DNA of 64,000 nt from Sphingomonas sp. S1-29 (GCF_026167545.1 NZ_CP110678.1:3089501-3153500), one strand, 5' to 3'. Counted from the stretch's first letter, positions 53,388 to 62,659 are shown. The notes: generated by a model not told the origin, from the sequence alone. Made by a program: numbers and translations.

Positions 53388-54179
53388 ATGAAACGCACCC
53401 ACCTCCCGCTCAACGGCCTGCGCGTCCTCGACGCCGCCGCGCGGCACCTCAGCTTCACGCGCGCCGCTGACGAACTGGCGGTCACCCCCGCCGCGGTCGG
53501 GCAGCAGATCCGCGCGCTCGAGGATACGCTCGGCGTCGTGCTGTTCCGTCGTACCACCAAGGGGCTCGAGCTGACCCCCGAGGGCGAGGGCGGGCTGGGC
53601 GCGCTGCGCGAGGGGTTCCTGCAGTTCGAGGAAGCGGTGCGCGCCATGCAGCAGGGGCAGTCGTCGAAATCGCTGACGATCGCCGCGCCGCGCGACCTGA
53701 CCAACAAATGGCTGATGCCGCGCCTCGCCGAGATCGCCGCGCGCGAGCCCGACCTGCGCTTCGTGCTGGTCGGCGGCGACGAGGGCGGTGACTTCGCGCA
53801 GGCCAATCTCGACCTGGCGATCCGCTGGGGCGAGGGACCGGGCGAGCATGAGGGCGAAGCGCTTTCGAGCGACGGCATGGTCACGATCGAGCGTCCCGGC
53901 GGCGGCGCCGACACGCGGATCTCGTGGCCCGGCTGTCTGTCCGAAGACGCGCTGTCATTGGTCCGCGTCGCCGATGCCGGGCTGGCGATCGAGGCGGCAG
54001 CGGCGGGGCTGGGGCGCGCGACGGTGCCCGAATTGCTGGTGCGCAGCGACCTGGCGAACGGGCGGGTGGTGATGATCGGCGAGCCCAAATCCTATCCGGC
54101 GGGCTATTGGATGGTCGCGCCGCTGCCGCAATGGCGGCAAAAGAAGGTGCGCGCGCTGGTCGACGCGCTGGCGGCGTGA
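53388..54179 (+). CDS. LysR-type regulator, GcvA-like
   Basis: This 263-residue protein begins LPLNGLRVLDAAARHLSFTRAADELAVTPAAVGQQIRALEDTLGVVLFRR (residues 6-56), the winged helix of GcvA/AmpR-type LysR regulators. An effector domain with SLTIAAPRDLTNKWLMPRLAEIAAREPDLRFVLV follows, including the LAIRWGEG block typical of the GcvA branch. It is shorter than usual (about 300). Its stop overlaps the GNAT gene (GTGA), so the two are co-expressed; a divergent target promoter is not present, suggesting remote targets. Confidence 0.85.
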   Translation: MKRTHLPLNGLRVLDAAARHLSFTRAADELAVTPAAVGQQIRALEDTLGVVLFRRTTKGLELTPEGEGGLGALREGFLQFEEAVRAMQQGQSSKSLTIAAPRDLTNKWLMPRLAEIAAREPDLRFVLVGGDEGGDFAQANLDLAIRWGEGPGEHEGEALSSDGMVTIERPGGGADTRISWPGCLSEDALSLVRVADAGLAIEAAAAGLGRATVPELLVRSDLANGRVVMIGEPKSYPAGYWMVAPLPQWRQKKVRALVDALAA

Positions 54180-54715
54180 ACGTGGTTCCGGCGCGCGACA
54201 CGCCGGTGCTCAAGACCCGGCGGTTGCGGCTGCGCCCGCGCACCCCCGCCGATGCCGAGGCGCTGCACCCGAGCTATGCCGATGCCGAGCTGATGCACTG
54301 GTGGTCGCACGGGCCGCACACCAGCATCGAGCAGACGCGCGAGGCCTTTGCGCGGAGCGACAATGGCTGGCGCTGCTGGATCGTAACCCTGAAGGGCGAC
54401 GACACCGCGATCGGCTTCGTCGGCGCGGCGGAGAAGCGGCAGGGCGGGGTGACCGAAATCGGCTATATGCTCGCGCGCGCGCATTGGGGCACCGGGATCG
54501 CGCGCGAGGCGGTGAGCGCGGTCATCACCCGGCTGTTCGCCGAGGGGCAACGGCGCGTCTATGCCGATACCGATCCCGACAATGCGGCGTCGCGCGGGCT
54601 GCTCGAACGGCTGGGCTTCCAGCTCGAAGGGCGGCTGCGCGGCGAATGGGAAACGCATATCGGCGTGCGCGATACGACGCTGTACGGCTTGCTGCGACAG
54701 GAATGGCGCGGCTGA
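54176..54715 (+). CDS. GNAT-family N-acetyltransferase (RimJ/RimL-type)
   Basis: This 179-residue protein has the RimJ-like acetyltransferase_3 pattern: LKTRRLRLRPRTPADAEALHPSYADAELMHWW (residues 12-43), IGYMLARAHWGTGIAREAVSAVITRLF (acetyl-CoA loop, about 97-123) and ASRGLLERLGFQLEGRLRGEW. Such enzymes acetylate protein N-termini or small amines. The GTG at 54176 overlaps the LysR stop; another GTG six bases later is also possible. Substrate unknown. Confidence 0.83.
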   Translation: MNVVPARDTPVLKTRRLRLRPRTPADAEALHPSYADAELMHWWSHGPHTSIEQTREAFARSDNGWRCWIVTLKGDDTAIGFVGAAEKRQGGVTEIGYMLARAHWGTGIAREAVSAVITRLFAEGQRRVYADTDPDNAASRGLLERLGFQLEGRLRGEWETHIGVRDTTLYGLLRQEWRG

Positions 54716-54750
54716 CCCGCTCCCTCTGGCCGGGAGGAAGCGGGGAAGGT

Positions 54751-55038
54751 TCAGCGCGCTGCGGTCTGGATCGGTGCCGCGACCAGCGGCTTGTCGATGC
54801 GGAAATTGACCGGGCGTCCCTCGACATTGCCGCGGACGGTGCGACCGCGCACGACGAAGCGGAAATTGTCGCCCTGCGGCAGGGTGCGACCGGTGAGGAC
54901 GACGGCATCCTCCTGGCGATCGATCGTATAGGCATAGGTCTGGCCGTCGCGCGTGAACTTGTCCTGGCGAACGTCGTCGGCAAGCGCGGGGGCGGCGATG
55001 AGCGTTGCTGCGAGTGCTGCTGCGAGTTTGATGGTCAT
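54751..55038 (-). CDS. Small periplasmic protein of unknown function
   Basis: This 95-residue protein has a good signal peptide (MTIKLAAALAATLIAAPALA, cleavage at residue 20). The mature part, DDVRQDKFTRDGQTYAYTIDRQEDAVVLTGRTLPQGDNFRFVVRGRTVRGNVEGRPVNFRI, is likely a small beta barrel and contains no cysteine. I do not recognise a named family, although short proteins of this type are common in sphingomonads. GGGAGATC before the ATG is a strong ribosome binding site, and a promoter-like pair lies 50-80 bases upstream. Confidence 0.75.
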   Translation of the reverse strand: MTIKLAAALAATLIAAPALADDVRQDKFTRDGQTYAYTIDRQEDAVVLTGRTLPQGDNFRFVVRGRTVRGNVEGRPVNFRIDKPLVAAPIQTAAR

Positions 55039-55095
55039 GTGCGATCTCCCTGGGGCGGAAATGTTCGCCTTCGATCGACATCCTCTCTCGCCCCG

Positions 55096-55124
55096 ATATT
55101 GTTGCAGCGCAGCAAGTGCGGCAA
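55096..55124 (-). promoter_or_regulatory. Putative promoter for the small periplasmic protein
   Basis: On the minus strand TTGCCG (55119-55124) and CAATAT (55096-55101) are separated by 17 bases, about 60 bases before the start codon. The -10 match is moderate. Confidence 0.4.
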
Positions 55125-55229
55125 TCGCAAAGATCGGCGGTGCGGTTGCAGTCGATGCATCTGGGCGCGCCGATGCACTGCATCCTTCTGCCGCCAGCCA
55201 CGTTGGGAACGTGGCAGCAAGGGGCGACG

Positions 55230-56069
55230 ATGCGGAAGTTATGGTTCATCACCAATCCCAGTTCGGGGTCGGCGACCAAGGAAAAATGCGACGCGATCGA
55301 GGCGGTGTTCGACGAACGCGGCCTGGTGATTGCGGGGCGCACCGGCTTTCCCGATGAAAAGCTGCCGAGCGGCGAGCAACTGGACGCCGCGGGCGCCGAT
55401 ACCGTGGTGCTGTTCGCAGGCGACGGGACGATCAACGCCGCGCTGTGCGCGCTCGCCGATTGGGACGGTGCATTCCTTATCCTGCCCGGCGGCACGATGA
55501 ACCTGCTCGCCAAGCGGCTGCACGACACGCTCGATCCGCACGCGATCATCGCCGCGGCGCACGACAACGACCGACGGGTGGCGCTGCCCTATATCGAGGC
55601 GGGCGAGCATCGTGCGTTCGTCGGCCTCATCATCGGACCCGCGGCGCAATGGTTTCGCGCGCGCGAGGCGGTGCGCCAGCGGCGCGTCTTCGCGCTGGTG
55701 CGCGCGATGCGGCATGCCTGGGGGCGGACCTTCGGTGCCGGCGTGCGCGTCAGCGGATCGGTGAAGCTGCGGCGGCGCTACCAGGCGGTGTTCGTGACGC
55801 CGGACGAACGCGGGCTCGACGTCGCGGGCGTCGATGCGCGCGACTGGCGGGCGATCGCGGATCTCGGCTGGGGCTGGATCGGCGGCGACTGGGCCGAGGC
55901 GCGCGCGGTGACGCACACGCTGTCGGCGCATCTGCGGATCGAGGGCGATCGCCCGGTGCTGGCGCTGTTCGACGGCGAGCCGCAGCGGCTCGATCCGGGG
56001 ATGCGGATCACCGGCGGCATGAGCGGCCGCCATTTCATCGAGACACGCGCGCAGGGAGCAGCGGCATGA
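55230..56069 (+). CDS. Diacylglycerol kinase family protein
   Basis: This 279-residue protein has the lipid-kinase catalytic fold: WFITNPSSGSATKEKC (residues 5-20, phosphate loop), TVVLFAGDGTINAALCAL (GGDGT-like motif AGDGT, 58-75), and LPGGTMNLLAKRL (84-96). The later beta domain ends with metal-binding LFDGEPQRLDPGMRI. It could phosphorylate diacylglycerol or a sphingoid base. The AGDGT variant of GGDGT keeps the essential aspartate. The ATG at 55230 was chosen at the fold start. The stop overlaps the following metallophosphoesterase by four bases, a common pair in sphingomonads. Confidence 0.88.
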   Translation: MRKLWFITNPSSGSATKEKCDAIEAVFDERGLVIAGRTGFPDEKLPSGEQLDAAGADTVVLFAGDGTINAALCALADWDGAFLILPGGTMNLLAKRLHDTLDPHAIIAAAHDNDRRVALPYIEAGEHRAFVGLIIGPAAQWFRAREAVRQRRVFALVRAMRHAWGRTFGAGVRVSGSVKLRRRYQAVFVTPDERGLDVAGVDARDWRAIADLGWGWIGGDWAEARAVTHTLSAHLRIEGDRPVLALFDGEPQRLDPGMRITGGMSGRHFIETRAQGAAA

Positions 56070-56815
56070 CGGTTCGGCTTTTTCACGTCAGCGATCTGCA
56101 TTTCGGTGCCGAGGACCAGTCGGCGCTCGACTGGTTCGCGGGAATCGTCCGCGACGAGGTGCCCGATGCGATCCTGATGACCGGCGACCTGACGCAAAGC
56201 GCGCGTGCGCACGAGTTCGAGGCGGCGGCAGCGTGGCTCGAGAGCCTCGACCGACCGGTGACGATCGAGGTCGGCAACCACGACCTGCCAGTGTACAACC
56301 CGGTGCAGCGGATGCTGCTGCCCTATCGCCGCTATCGCGCGCTGCAGCGTATGCTCGAACAGCCGCTCGACATCGCGGGGGTGACGATCGTCCCGCTGCG
56401 CACCACCGCGCGGCTCCAGCTGCGGCTCGACTGGTCGAAGGGGTTCGTCAGCCGGCGGCGGCTGGGCAAGGCAGTGAAGTCGATCGAAGCGGCCTCCGAT
56501 GACGGGCTGGTGTTCGTCACTGCGCATCACCCGCTGATCGAGGCGGGCACGCGCACCCGTGCGAGCACGCGCGGCGGCGAGCGCGCGCTGTCGGCGCTGG
56601 TGAGGGCCGGCGCGCATGCGGTGCTGACGGGGCATGTCCACGACCCGTTCGACATCGATCACCGCCACGAGGGGCGCGAGGTACGGCTGATCGGCGCGGG
56701 AACGCTGTCCGAACGCGTGCGCGAGACAAGGCCGTCGTTCAACGAGATCCGGGTGGAGGGGCGCGCGTTCGAGACGATCGCGCGGGTGATGGATGCGCCC
56801 GACGAGCGATTGTGA
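56066..56815 (+). CDS. Calcineurin-like metallophosphoesterase
   Basis: This 249-residue phosphoesterase has the complete two-metal site: FHVSDLHFG (D10, H12), ILMTGDLTQSA (D40), VGNHD (N76, H77), TAHHPLIE and LTGHVHDP. It has the length and ending of CpdA-like or UDP-2,3-diacylglucosamine-hydrolase-like enzymes. Overlap with the lipid-kinase gene suggests action on a phospholipid or nucleotide in the same pathway. It ends 45 bases before a six-copy tandem repeat. Confidence 0.87.
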   Translation: MTVRLFHVSDLHFGAEDQSALDWFAGIVRDEVPDAILMTGDLTQSARAHEFEAAAAWLESLDRPVTIEVGNHDLPVYNPVQRMLLPYRRYRALQRMLEQPLDIAGVTIVPLRTTARLQLRLDWSKGFVSRRRLGKAVKSIEAASDDGLVFVTAHHPLIEAGTRTRASTRGGERALSALVRAGAHAVLTGHVHDPFDIDHRHEGREVRLIGAGTLSERVRETRPSFNEIRVEGRAFETIARVMDAPDERL

Positions 56816-56860
56816 GGCGGGGAAGCCCGGTCGGCTTCGGGTAGCGTTGTGCGCTCACCG

Positions 56861-58050
56861 AGGGACATCGCTTCCGCCCCCTCCGTCAGCCTTCGGCTGC
56901 CACCTCCCCCTGGCAGGGGAGGATTTAGGGGTCGTTCATCCTCCCCCGCCAGGGGGAGGTGGCGGTCGCTTCAGCGGCCGTCGGAGGGGGCGGATGGGGG
57001 GCGGCTGGAGGGGAGTAACCGTTCGCGGTAACCCGCGCCGCCCCGGAGATGCCGCGGGTCATGTTCCCCGAAGGGCATCGTGTCCGCCCCCTCCGTCAGC
57101 CTTCGGCTGCCACCTCCCCCTGGCGGGGGAGGATTTGGGGGCCTTCATCCTCCCCCGCCAGGGGGAGGTGGCGGCCGCTTTAGCGGCCGTCGGAGGGGGC
57201 GGATGGGGGGCGGCTTGAGGGGGAGTAACCGTTCGCGGTAACCCGCGCCGCCCCGGGGATGCCGCTGGTCCTGTTCCCCGAAGGGCATCGCTTCCTCCCC
57301 CTCCGTCGGCCTACGGCTGCCAACTCTCCCTGGCGGGGGAGGATTGGGGGTCGTTCATTCTCCCCCGCCAGGGGGAGGTGGCGGTCGCTTCAGCGGCCGT
57401 CGGAGGGGGCGGATGGGGGGCGGCTTGAGGGGGAGTCACCGTTCGCGGTAACCCGCGCCGCCCCGAGGATGTCGCTGGTCCTGTTCCCCGAAGGGCGTCG
57501 CTTCCTCCCCCTCCGTCAGCCTACGGCTGCTACCTCCCCCTGGCGGGGGAGGATTTGGGGGTCCTTCATCCTCCCCCGCCAGGGGGAGGTGGCGGTCGCT
57601 TTAGCGGCCGTCGGAGGGGGCGGATGGGGGCGGCTTGAGGGGGAGTAACCGTTCGCGGTAACCCGCGCCGCCCCGAGGATGCCGCTGGTCATGTTCCCCG
57701 AAGGGCATCGCTTCCTCCCCCTCCGTCAGCCTTCGGCTGCCACCTCCCCCTGGCGGGGGAGGATTTGGGGGTCCTTCATCCTCCCCCGCAGGGGGAGGTG
57801 GCGGCCGCTTTAGCGGCCGTCGGAGGGGGCGGATGGGGGGCGGCTTGAGGGGGAGTAACCGTTCGCGGTAACCCGCGCCGCCCCGGGGATGCCGCTGGTC
57901 ATGTTCCCCGAAGGGCATCGTGTCCGCCCCCTCCGTCAGCCTACGGCTGCCACCTCCCCCTGGCGGGGGAGGATTCGGGGGCCTTCATCCTCCCCCGCCA
58001 GGAGGAGGTGGCGGTCGCTTTAGCGGCCGTCGGAGGGGGAGGATGGGGAA
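56861..58050. repeat. Six tandem copies of a 210-bp unit containing family D palindromes
   Basis: The marker CTCCGTCAGC/CTCCGTCGGC recurs at 56881, 57091, 57301, 57511, 57721 and 57931, a period of exactly 210 bases each time. A unit contains an imperfect palindrome of about 115 bases (CCCCCTCCGTC ... TCCCCCTGGCGGGGGAGG / CCTCCCCCGCCAGGGGGAGG ... GGCGGAGGGGGCG, with side hairpins CAGCC-TTC-GGCTG and CGGCCGC-TTT-AGCGGCCG). About 95 bases of spacer follow, holding GTAACCG-TTCG-CGGTAAC and AACAC-like GTTCCCCGAAGGGC. Units differ by point changes and single-base insertions that cancel. The last copy ends after the palindrome. No gene is supported in this 1.2-kb gap between convergent genes. Confidence 0.95.
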
Positions 58051-58061
58051 CCGCCCGGTAA

Positions 58062-58808
58062 TTACCGCTCGCGCACCCCGATCAGCGTGCCCTTGGTACC
58101 CTTGTTCACCAGGTCGAAGCGGAAGTTCGGCCAGCGCTCGCGCCAGCGCGCCGCGACGATCCGCTCGCCGGGGCGGGCGGCGTCGTCGAGCAGGACGGTG
58201 CCGCCCACCGGCAGCCGGTCGAACAGCGTCTCGGCGGCGCCGCGGACATAGGGGTGGATCGTCCAGGGCGGCCCGTCGATCACCAGCATGTCGATCTGCT
58301 CGGGCAGCGGGCCGTGGTCGTACCAGATCCCCGGCCAGTCGCCCGGCGCCTGTCGCAACGGGGTCGCGCGCATTTCGGCGTCGACGCCGTGCTCATGCAG
58401 CCATTCGCGCGTCGCGGCGATGAAGTCGCCATGCTGGTCGCAGCTGATCAGATGCCCGCCGCCATTTTGCTGGAGCGCCTTGGCGACCACCAGGCTCGAC
58501 GCGCCGGCGCCGAGTTCGAGCACGGTCTTGGGGCGGTTGCGCTCGATATGATCGACGATCAGCGTCAGGAATCCGGTATCGGCCTTCCAGCTGCCGAGGT
58601 TGGGCAGCGCGTCGGGGGCGAGCTCGAGCCGCTCGAGCAGCGCCTGCTTCACCGCGCGCGACCCGCCCGACAGGCTGCGCGCGAGCCACGGCCATTGCAC
58701 CGCGAAAAAGGCGACGACGAAGGCGCGATCGACGAAGCGGCGCTTCACGTCGTCGGGCCACATGCCGTCGGTCCGCGGCAGATAGGAGGTGGTTTCACGC
58801 GTAGTCAT
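58062..58808 (-). CDS. Class I SAM-dependent methyltransferase
   Basis: This 248-residue protein has a Rossmann methyltransferase core: VLELGAGASSLVVAKAL (motif I, about residues 95-111), LISCDQHGDF (motif II, SAM-ribose), IDMLVIDGPPW (motif IV) and LLDDAARPGE. It resembles Methyltransf_24-type enzymes. An N-terminal helical region precedes (FFAVQWPWLARSLSGGS). Substrate unknown; no partner enzyme is adjacent. The ATG (58806-58808, MTTRETTSYLPRTDG) was taken over an in-frame upstream codon. It abuts the tandem array at its 3' end. Confidence 0.85.
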   Translation of the reverse strand: MTTRETTSYLPRTDGMWPDDVKRRFVDRAFVVAFFAVQWPWLARSLSGGSRAVKQALLERLELAPDALPNLGSWKADTGFLTLIVDHIERNRPKTVLELGAGASSLVVAKALQQNGGGHLISCDQHGDFIAATREWLHEHGVDAEMRATPLRQAPGDWPGIWYDHGPLPEQIDMLVIDGPPWTIHPYVRGAAETLFDRLPVGGTVLLDDAARPGERIVAARWRERWPNFRFDLVNKGTKGTLIGVRER

Positions 58809-58923
58809 GGGTCGTTCCGATCGCGATCCGATCGGGCGATCGGGCGCGCCGGTGTTCGTGCAAAGGCCATGCGGCGTCAATCATCCACGGCGCAAACCGT
58901 GCTCGCTTGGCCGCAACCGCGCA

Positions 58924-58956
58924 GGAAAAAGGGGCGATTCGTCGCCGAACCGCCCC
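58924..58956 (-). terminator. Rho-independent terminator of the autotransporter gene
   Basis: In minus-strand RNA, GGGGCG-G-UUCG pairs with CGAA-U-CGCCCC (11 pairs, one G-U) around the GNRA loop GCGA, followed by UUUUUCC. It begins 22 bases after the stop codon. Confidence 0.85.
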
Positions 58957-58977
58957 CCATTCGGTCTTGCCGTGCGA

Positions 58978-61900
58978 TCAGAAGCGGATCGCGACCGTCC
59001 CGCGCAGCGTCGCGTTGCGGATATCGTCGCGCTCGATCGTGCGCTCGGCGGCGATCGTCGCGCTCACGCGCTCGCTGCCGAAGGTGAAGCCGCCGCTGAT
59101 CTCGGCCCAGTCGCGATCGGTCGAGGGCAGCGAGAACAATGCCGCGTTGCCGATCCCGTTCACGAAGTTCGCGCCGAACGCGCCGGGCGCATCGAGGAAC
59201 TCGTGGACATAGTTCGCCGACACGAAGGGCTTCACGGCTCCGAGCACCGCGTTGGCGCTGGCACCCGCACGCCCCTGGACGCTGTCGAAGCTGCCGAGGT
59301 TGTAGCGCAGCGCCGGCCCGCCGCCTTCTTCGGCGACGTTGGTGAAGCCGATATGGCTGTAGCGCAGCGACGCGCGCGGCTTGAAGCTGACGCCGCCCGA
59401 TTCGGCGAGCAGGCCGATGCCGCCCTCGCTCGAGAAGGTGAAGGCGTTTTCTTCGGAGGTCAGCGTGAAGCTGTTGGCGCCGATCGCGCCCAGCCGGCTG
59501 CTGTCGACCTTGAACACGCCGGCGCTTGCCTGCGCATCGACCACCAGCGCGCCCATACGCGTGCTGCCATAGAAGGTGCCCTGGAACAGCTCGCTGCCCG
59601 CCGAATCACCCGCCGCAACGGTGGTGCCGTTGAGGTCCGAATAGGTGAGGCCGAAGCCAAGCGTCGTCGCCTCGTCCATCAGATGCTCGACGCCCGCGGC
59701 GATGAAGAAGCCGTCGAACTGGTTGCGGCCGAAGCGCTGGACGCTGGGCAGGCCGACGCCGTTGCCGTCGATATAGCCGCCCGCCAGATACACCGCGACG
59801 CTATCGGGCAGCACGCCCTCCTGCACCATCGCCCCGCTACCAACATCGCTGTCGACCATCCCGGCCAGGTTCATGCTGGTCGCCGCGACCGAGGCGAGCT
59901 GCACCGGCTTGCCGTACATCGCCAGCGTGCCGCCCTGGCCGCCATCGGCGATGTTGTTGATGCGATCGCGGAAGAAGCGCGAGGCGGTGTCGGTCGCCAC
60001 CGTGCCCATCTGGCTCATCAGCGGCGCGGTGCGCGGGGCGAGGTTTTCGAGTTGGGCGCGGATCGTGCCCTGGTTCTGCAGATCGAATTCGCCGTACAGC
60101 CCCGACAGCGCGGCATAGTTCGACCGGTTCTGGTCGAGCAGCCGTGCATAGGCGGTCTGCACCCCAGACGAGCGGTCGACGACGTTCGCGTACAGCCCCG
60201 CGTGGATCCGCATCGTCACCGCGTTCGGACCATAGGCCAGGATCGGCGTCAGGATCGCGCTGAACGCGCCCGGCGTGTTGCTGAACCGACCGGTCACCCC
60301 GCCCGCGGCGGTCAGGATCGTGTAGGCATCGCCGTCGCGCGGACGATAGCCTGTCACCGTCTGGAAGCCGACGGTGCCGCCGAGCGTCGCCAGCCCGGTC
60401 TGGCCGCTGCCAGCAACGACGGCGACGCGATCGGATACGCCCGCACCGGCCAAATCGACCAGATATTGGCTGCCCGATGCCAGCACCAAATTGCCCGCGA
60501 TCGTCAGCGTGCCGGTGGTGCCCATCGTGCCCGGCGCGATGCGGCCGAGCATGCTGGTGAGGAACGGCGCGTTGATCCGCCCGCTGCCCATCAGCGCGCC
60601 ACCCATCAACGTATAATCACCGACGGTGGTCAGCGTGCCGTTGATGGTGTTCACCCCTGCGAACTGGGTGGTGTTGATCAGCGTGGTGAGCGAAGCACCC
60701 GACGCGATCGTCAGCCCCGATGAGGCGCCGCCCAGCGTCAGCCGGTCGATCACGATGTTGGCGCCCGACAGCGTCGTGGTGCCCGCCGCGGTGAGCGTAA
60801 CGTCGTAATATTGCGCGCGCGCGCCGGTCGCGCGGACCGGATCGACGTTGTTGGGGACGAAGTTGGTCGCGCCCGGCAGGCCGTTGACCAAGGTGGGGGC
60901 GGGAGGCGCTACCGCCGGGGCGTGCGGCGACAGTTCGACGCCGTCGAAGCCTGCGCCTGCCGCGGCGTCCTGGGCGACCACGGCGCTGCCGGCATTGTTG
61001 CCTGCAGTGCCGATCGGGTTGGCGGTGATCGACGTCTGGCCGTTGCGGGTGTCGAGGCACTCGCTGGAGACGCGGTCCTGGAAGCAGATCTGGCCGAAAT
61101 CGCCGCTGGTGCCGGTCTTCTGCTCGCCGGTCAGCCCGGGGATGCCGTTGACGACCTGGCCGCCGACGAGGACGTTATACGCGGGATCGAGCGTGGTGAG
61201 CCAGTGGTTGGCGTCGGTCCAGGCGCCGTCGCCGGCCTTGGTGGTGACGTAATGATACGGGTTATTGCCCGCGATCCAGTCCCAATAGAGATAGAGCGGC
61301 TGGTAGAAGCCGACGGTGCCATAGCCGTTCGCGGGCTGCGCGGCGAAGAAGCGGTCATAGCCGCCCGACAGCACGCCGATCACCATCTGCTTGGCAAAGT
61401 TCTGCAGCACCAGCGGGCCACCCGAATCGCCCTGCGAGGTGCCGCCTTCGGTGACGACGCCGTTGGTGACGCGCGCATTGTCGCGGAAGGCGTTGAAGTC
61501 GAACGGGCTGGCGCCGGCCTGGCCGCGGCGCGGATCGTCGAAATCGAGGAAGTACAGGTTCTGCGTGAGGCCGTTGGCTGGCCCGCCGAACAGGAAGCCT
61601 TCGAAGGTCTGGAGGTCGGTCAGCGCGCCGAGGATGTTCTCGGCCGAGCGGCGACGAAAATCGCTGCCGAGCCGCCCGGTCGAACCGGTGCCGTTATTGC
61701 CATAGCCATATTGCGCGACGTTGTAGCCGGTGCCGTTCTGGGCGGTGATCGTGCCGGGGGCGGGCAGCGGCGAGAACAGCACCGCCCAGGTCGGGACGTT
61801 GGCGGCGGGTGTGTCGAGCGTCGCCAGCGCGACGTCGCCATAGAGGAAGCTGCGCGCGGCGGGCTCGAGCGACAACGGGTTATAGGCGACCTGGTTCACA

Positions 61901-62523
61901 TTGTAGAGCGCCTGCGCGACGTTGGTCTGGAAGCGCCCGGCGCCACCGGGTCCGCCGAGCAGCCAGCGGACCAGTTCGTCGGTCTGGCCGGCAGCGTTGG
62001 CACGGGTGTTTGTCTCGAACCCGAAGGCGATACCGGTGCCGCCCGAAGCCTGGCCATAGGCGGTTGCCGGGCGGCCGTTCACGCAGTGCGCCGCGAACAG
62101 CACGGTGCGGGGGTTGATCAAGGTGCCGGTGCACAACCCTACCGATCCGCCGCCGCCATCGGTGACCATCTGGCCGATGCCGGTGATGTTCACCGGGTCG
62201 CGCGCCGTGGTCGGGGTGGCGGGGTCGGCGACCAGAATGTCGGGCTCGGGCGCGATCTGCACCGTGAGCGGTGGCGGCGTGACGTTGCTGTGCGGTGCCA
62301 GCTCGGCTTCGGCGCGATCGGGCAGGCCGATCGAGATCGGCGCGGCGTGCGGCGACAGTTCGGCGGTGCCCGGCGTCAGATAACCACTGCGCAGCCCCGA
62401 AAACTCGGTTTGCTGTGCTTGGGCGGGCAGCGCGGCGATAGTGCCGGCAAGTGCAACCGAGCCCAGCAGTGCCCGGCGCGTGGCGACGCAACGCGAAACC
62501 GAAGTAAACCCCGTGAATGACAT
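58978..62523 (-). CDS. Trypsin-like serine protease autotransporter
   Basis: This 1181-residue secreted virulence-type (here probably nutritional or surface) autotransporter starts with a signal peptide (cleavage after AQA, residue 37). The S1-type protease domain has H146 (VLFAAHCVNG), D230 (LYGDVALATLD) and S367 (GTSQGDSGGPLV). A passenger of beta-helical repeats (about 540-860, TLTIAGNLVLASGSQYLVDLAGAG and similar) follows, then a linker and a beta-barrel (about 910-1181) ending TVAIRF with the C-terminal phenylalanine. A short motif ELxPH occurs three times (residues 55, 74, 530). The ATG has AGGGGGAA upstream and a promoter with TTGACA. Monocistronic, with its own terminator. Confidence 0.93.
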   Translation of the reverse strand: MSFTGFTSVSRCVATRRALLGSVALAGTIAALPAQAQQTEFSGLRSGYLTPGTAELSPHAAPISIGLPDRAEAELAPHSNVTPPPLTVQIAPEPDILVADPATPTTARDPVNITGIGQMVTDGGGGSVGLCTGTLINPRTVLFAAHCVNGRPATAYGQASGGTGIAFGFETNTRANAAGQTDELVRWLLGGPGGAGRFQTNVAQALYNVNQVAYNPLSLEPAARSFLYGDVALATLDTPAANVPTWAVLFSPLPAPGTITAQNGTGYNVAQYGYGNNGTGSTGRLGSDFRRRSAENILGALTDLQTFEGFLFGGPANGLTQNLYFLDFDDPRRGQAGASPFDFNAFRDNARVTNGVVTEGGTSQGDSGGPLVLQNFAKQMVIGVLSGGYDRFFAAQPANGYGTVGFYQPLYLYWDWIAGNNPYHYVTTKAGDGAWTDANHWLTTLDPAYNVLVGGQVVNGIPGLTGEQKTGTSGDFGQICFQDRVSSECLDTRNGQTSITANPIGTAGNNAGSAVVAQDAAAGAGFDGVELSPHAPAVAPPAPTLVNGLPGATNFVPNNVDPVRATGARAQYYDVTLTAAGTTTLSGANIVIDRLTLGGASSGLTIASGASLTTLINTTQFAGVNTINGTLTTVGDYTLMGGALMGSGRINAPFLTSMLGRIAPGTMGTTGTLTIAGNLVLASGSQYLVDLAGAGVSDRVAVVAGSGQTGLATLGGTVGFQTVTGYRPRDGDAYTILTAAGGVTGRFSNTPGAFSAILTPILAYGPNAVTMRIHAGLYANVVDRSSGVQTAYARLLDQNRSNYAALSGLYGEFDLQNQGTIRAQLENLAPRTAPLMSQMGTVATDTASRFFRDRINNIADGGQGGTLAMYGKPVQLASVAATSMNLAGMVDSDVGSGAMVQEGVLPDSVAVYLAGGYIDGNGVGLPSVQRFGRNQFDGFFIAAGVEHLMDEATTLGFGLTYSDLNGTTVAAGDSAGSELFQGTFYGSTRMGALVVDAQASAGVFKVDSSRLGAIGANSFTLTSEENAFTFSSEGGIGLLAESGGVSFKPRASLRYSHIGFTNVAEEGGGPALRYNLGSFDSVQGRAGASANAVLGAVKPFVSANYVHEFLDAPGAFGANFVNGIGNAALFSLPSTDRDWAEISGGFTFGSERVSATIAAERTIERDDIRNATLRGTVAIRF

Positions 62524-62554
62524 TATATTCCCCCTAAACGCTTATATGGGGAAA

Positions 62555-62583
62555 CAATCACTTGTTCGTCGGGCGGTTGTCAA
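62555..62583 (-). promoter_or_regulatory. Putative promoter of the autotransporter gene
   Basis: A perfect -35 TTGACA (62578-62583) and TGATTG (62555-62560) are 17 bases apart, with a predicted transcript start about 25 bases before the ATG and AGGGGGAA in the leader. The -10 match is weak, as is frequent in alphaproteobacteria. Confidence 0.5.
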
Positions 62584-62659
62584 GCGAGGCTAACGGACCA
62601 TTAAGCCGCAGTATTCGGACCTGCCGAGGGCGGGACTGTGGCGGCAATGTCACGAAGAC

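Noticed and set aside
56861..58050. CRISPR array or a repeat-encoded protein
   Set aside because: The period of 210 bases is far too long for CRISPR, the spacers are not unique and no cas genes are present; no frame stays open through all copies.
58789..62520. Long plus-strand frames opposite the autotransporter
   Set aside because: They lie antisense to a recognised protease autotransporter with intact motifs.
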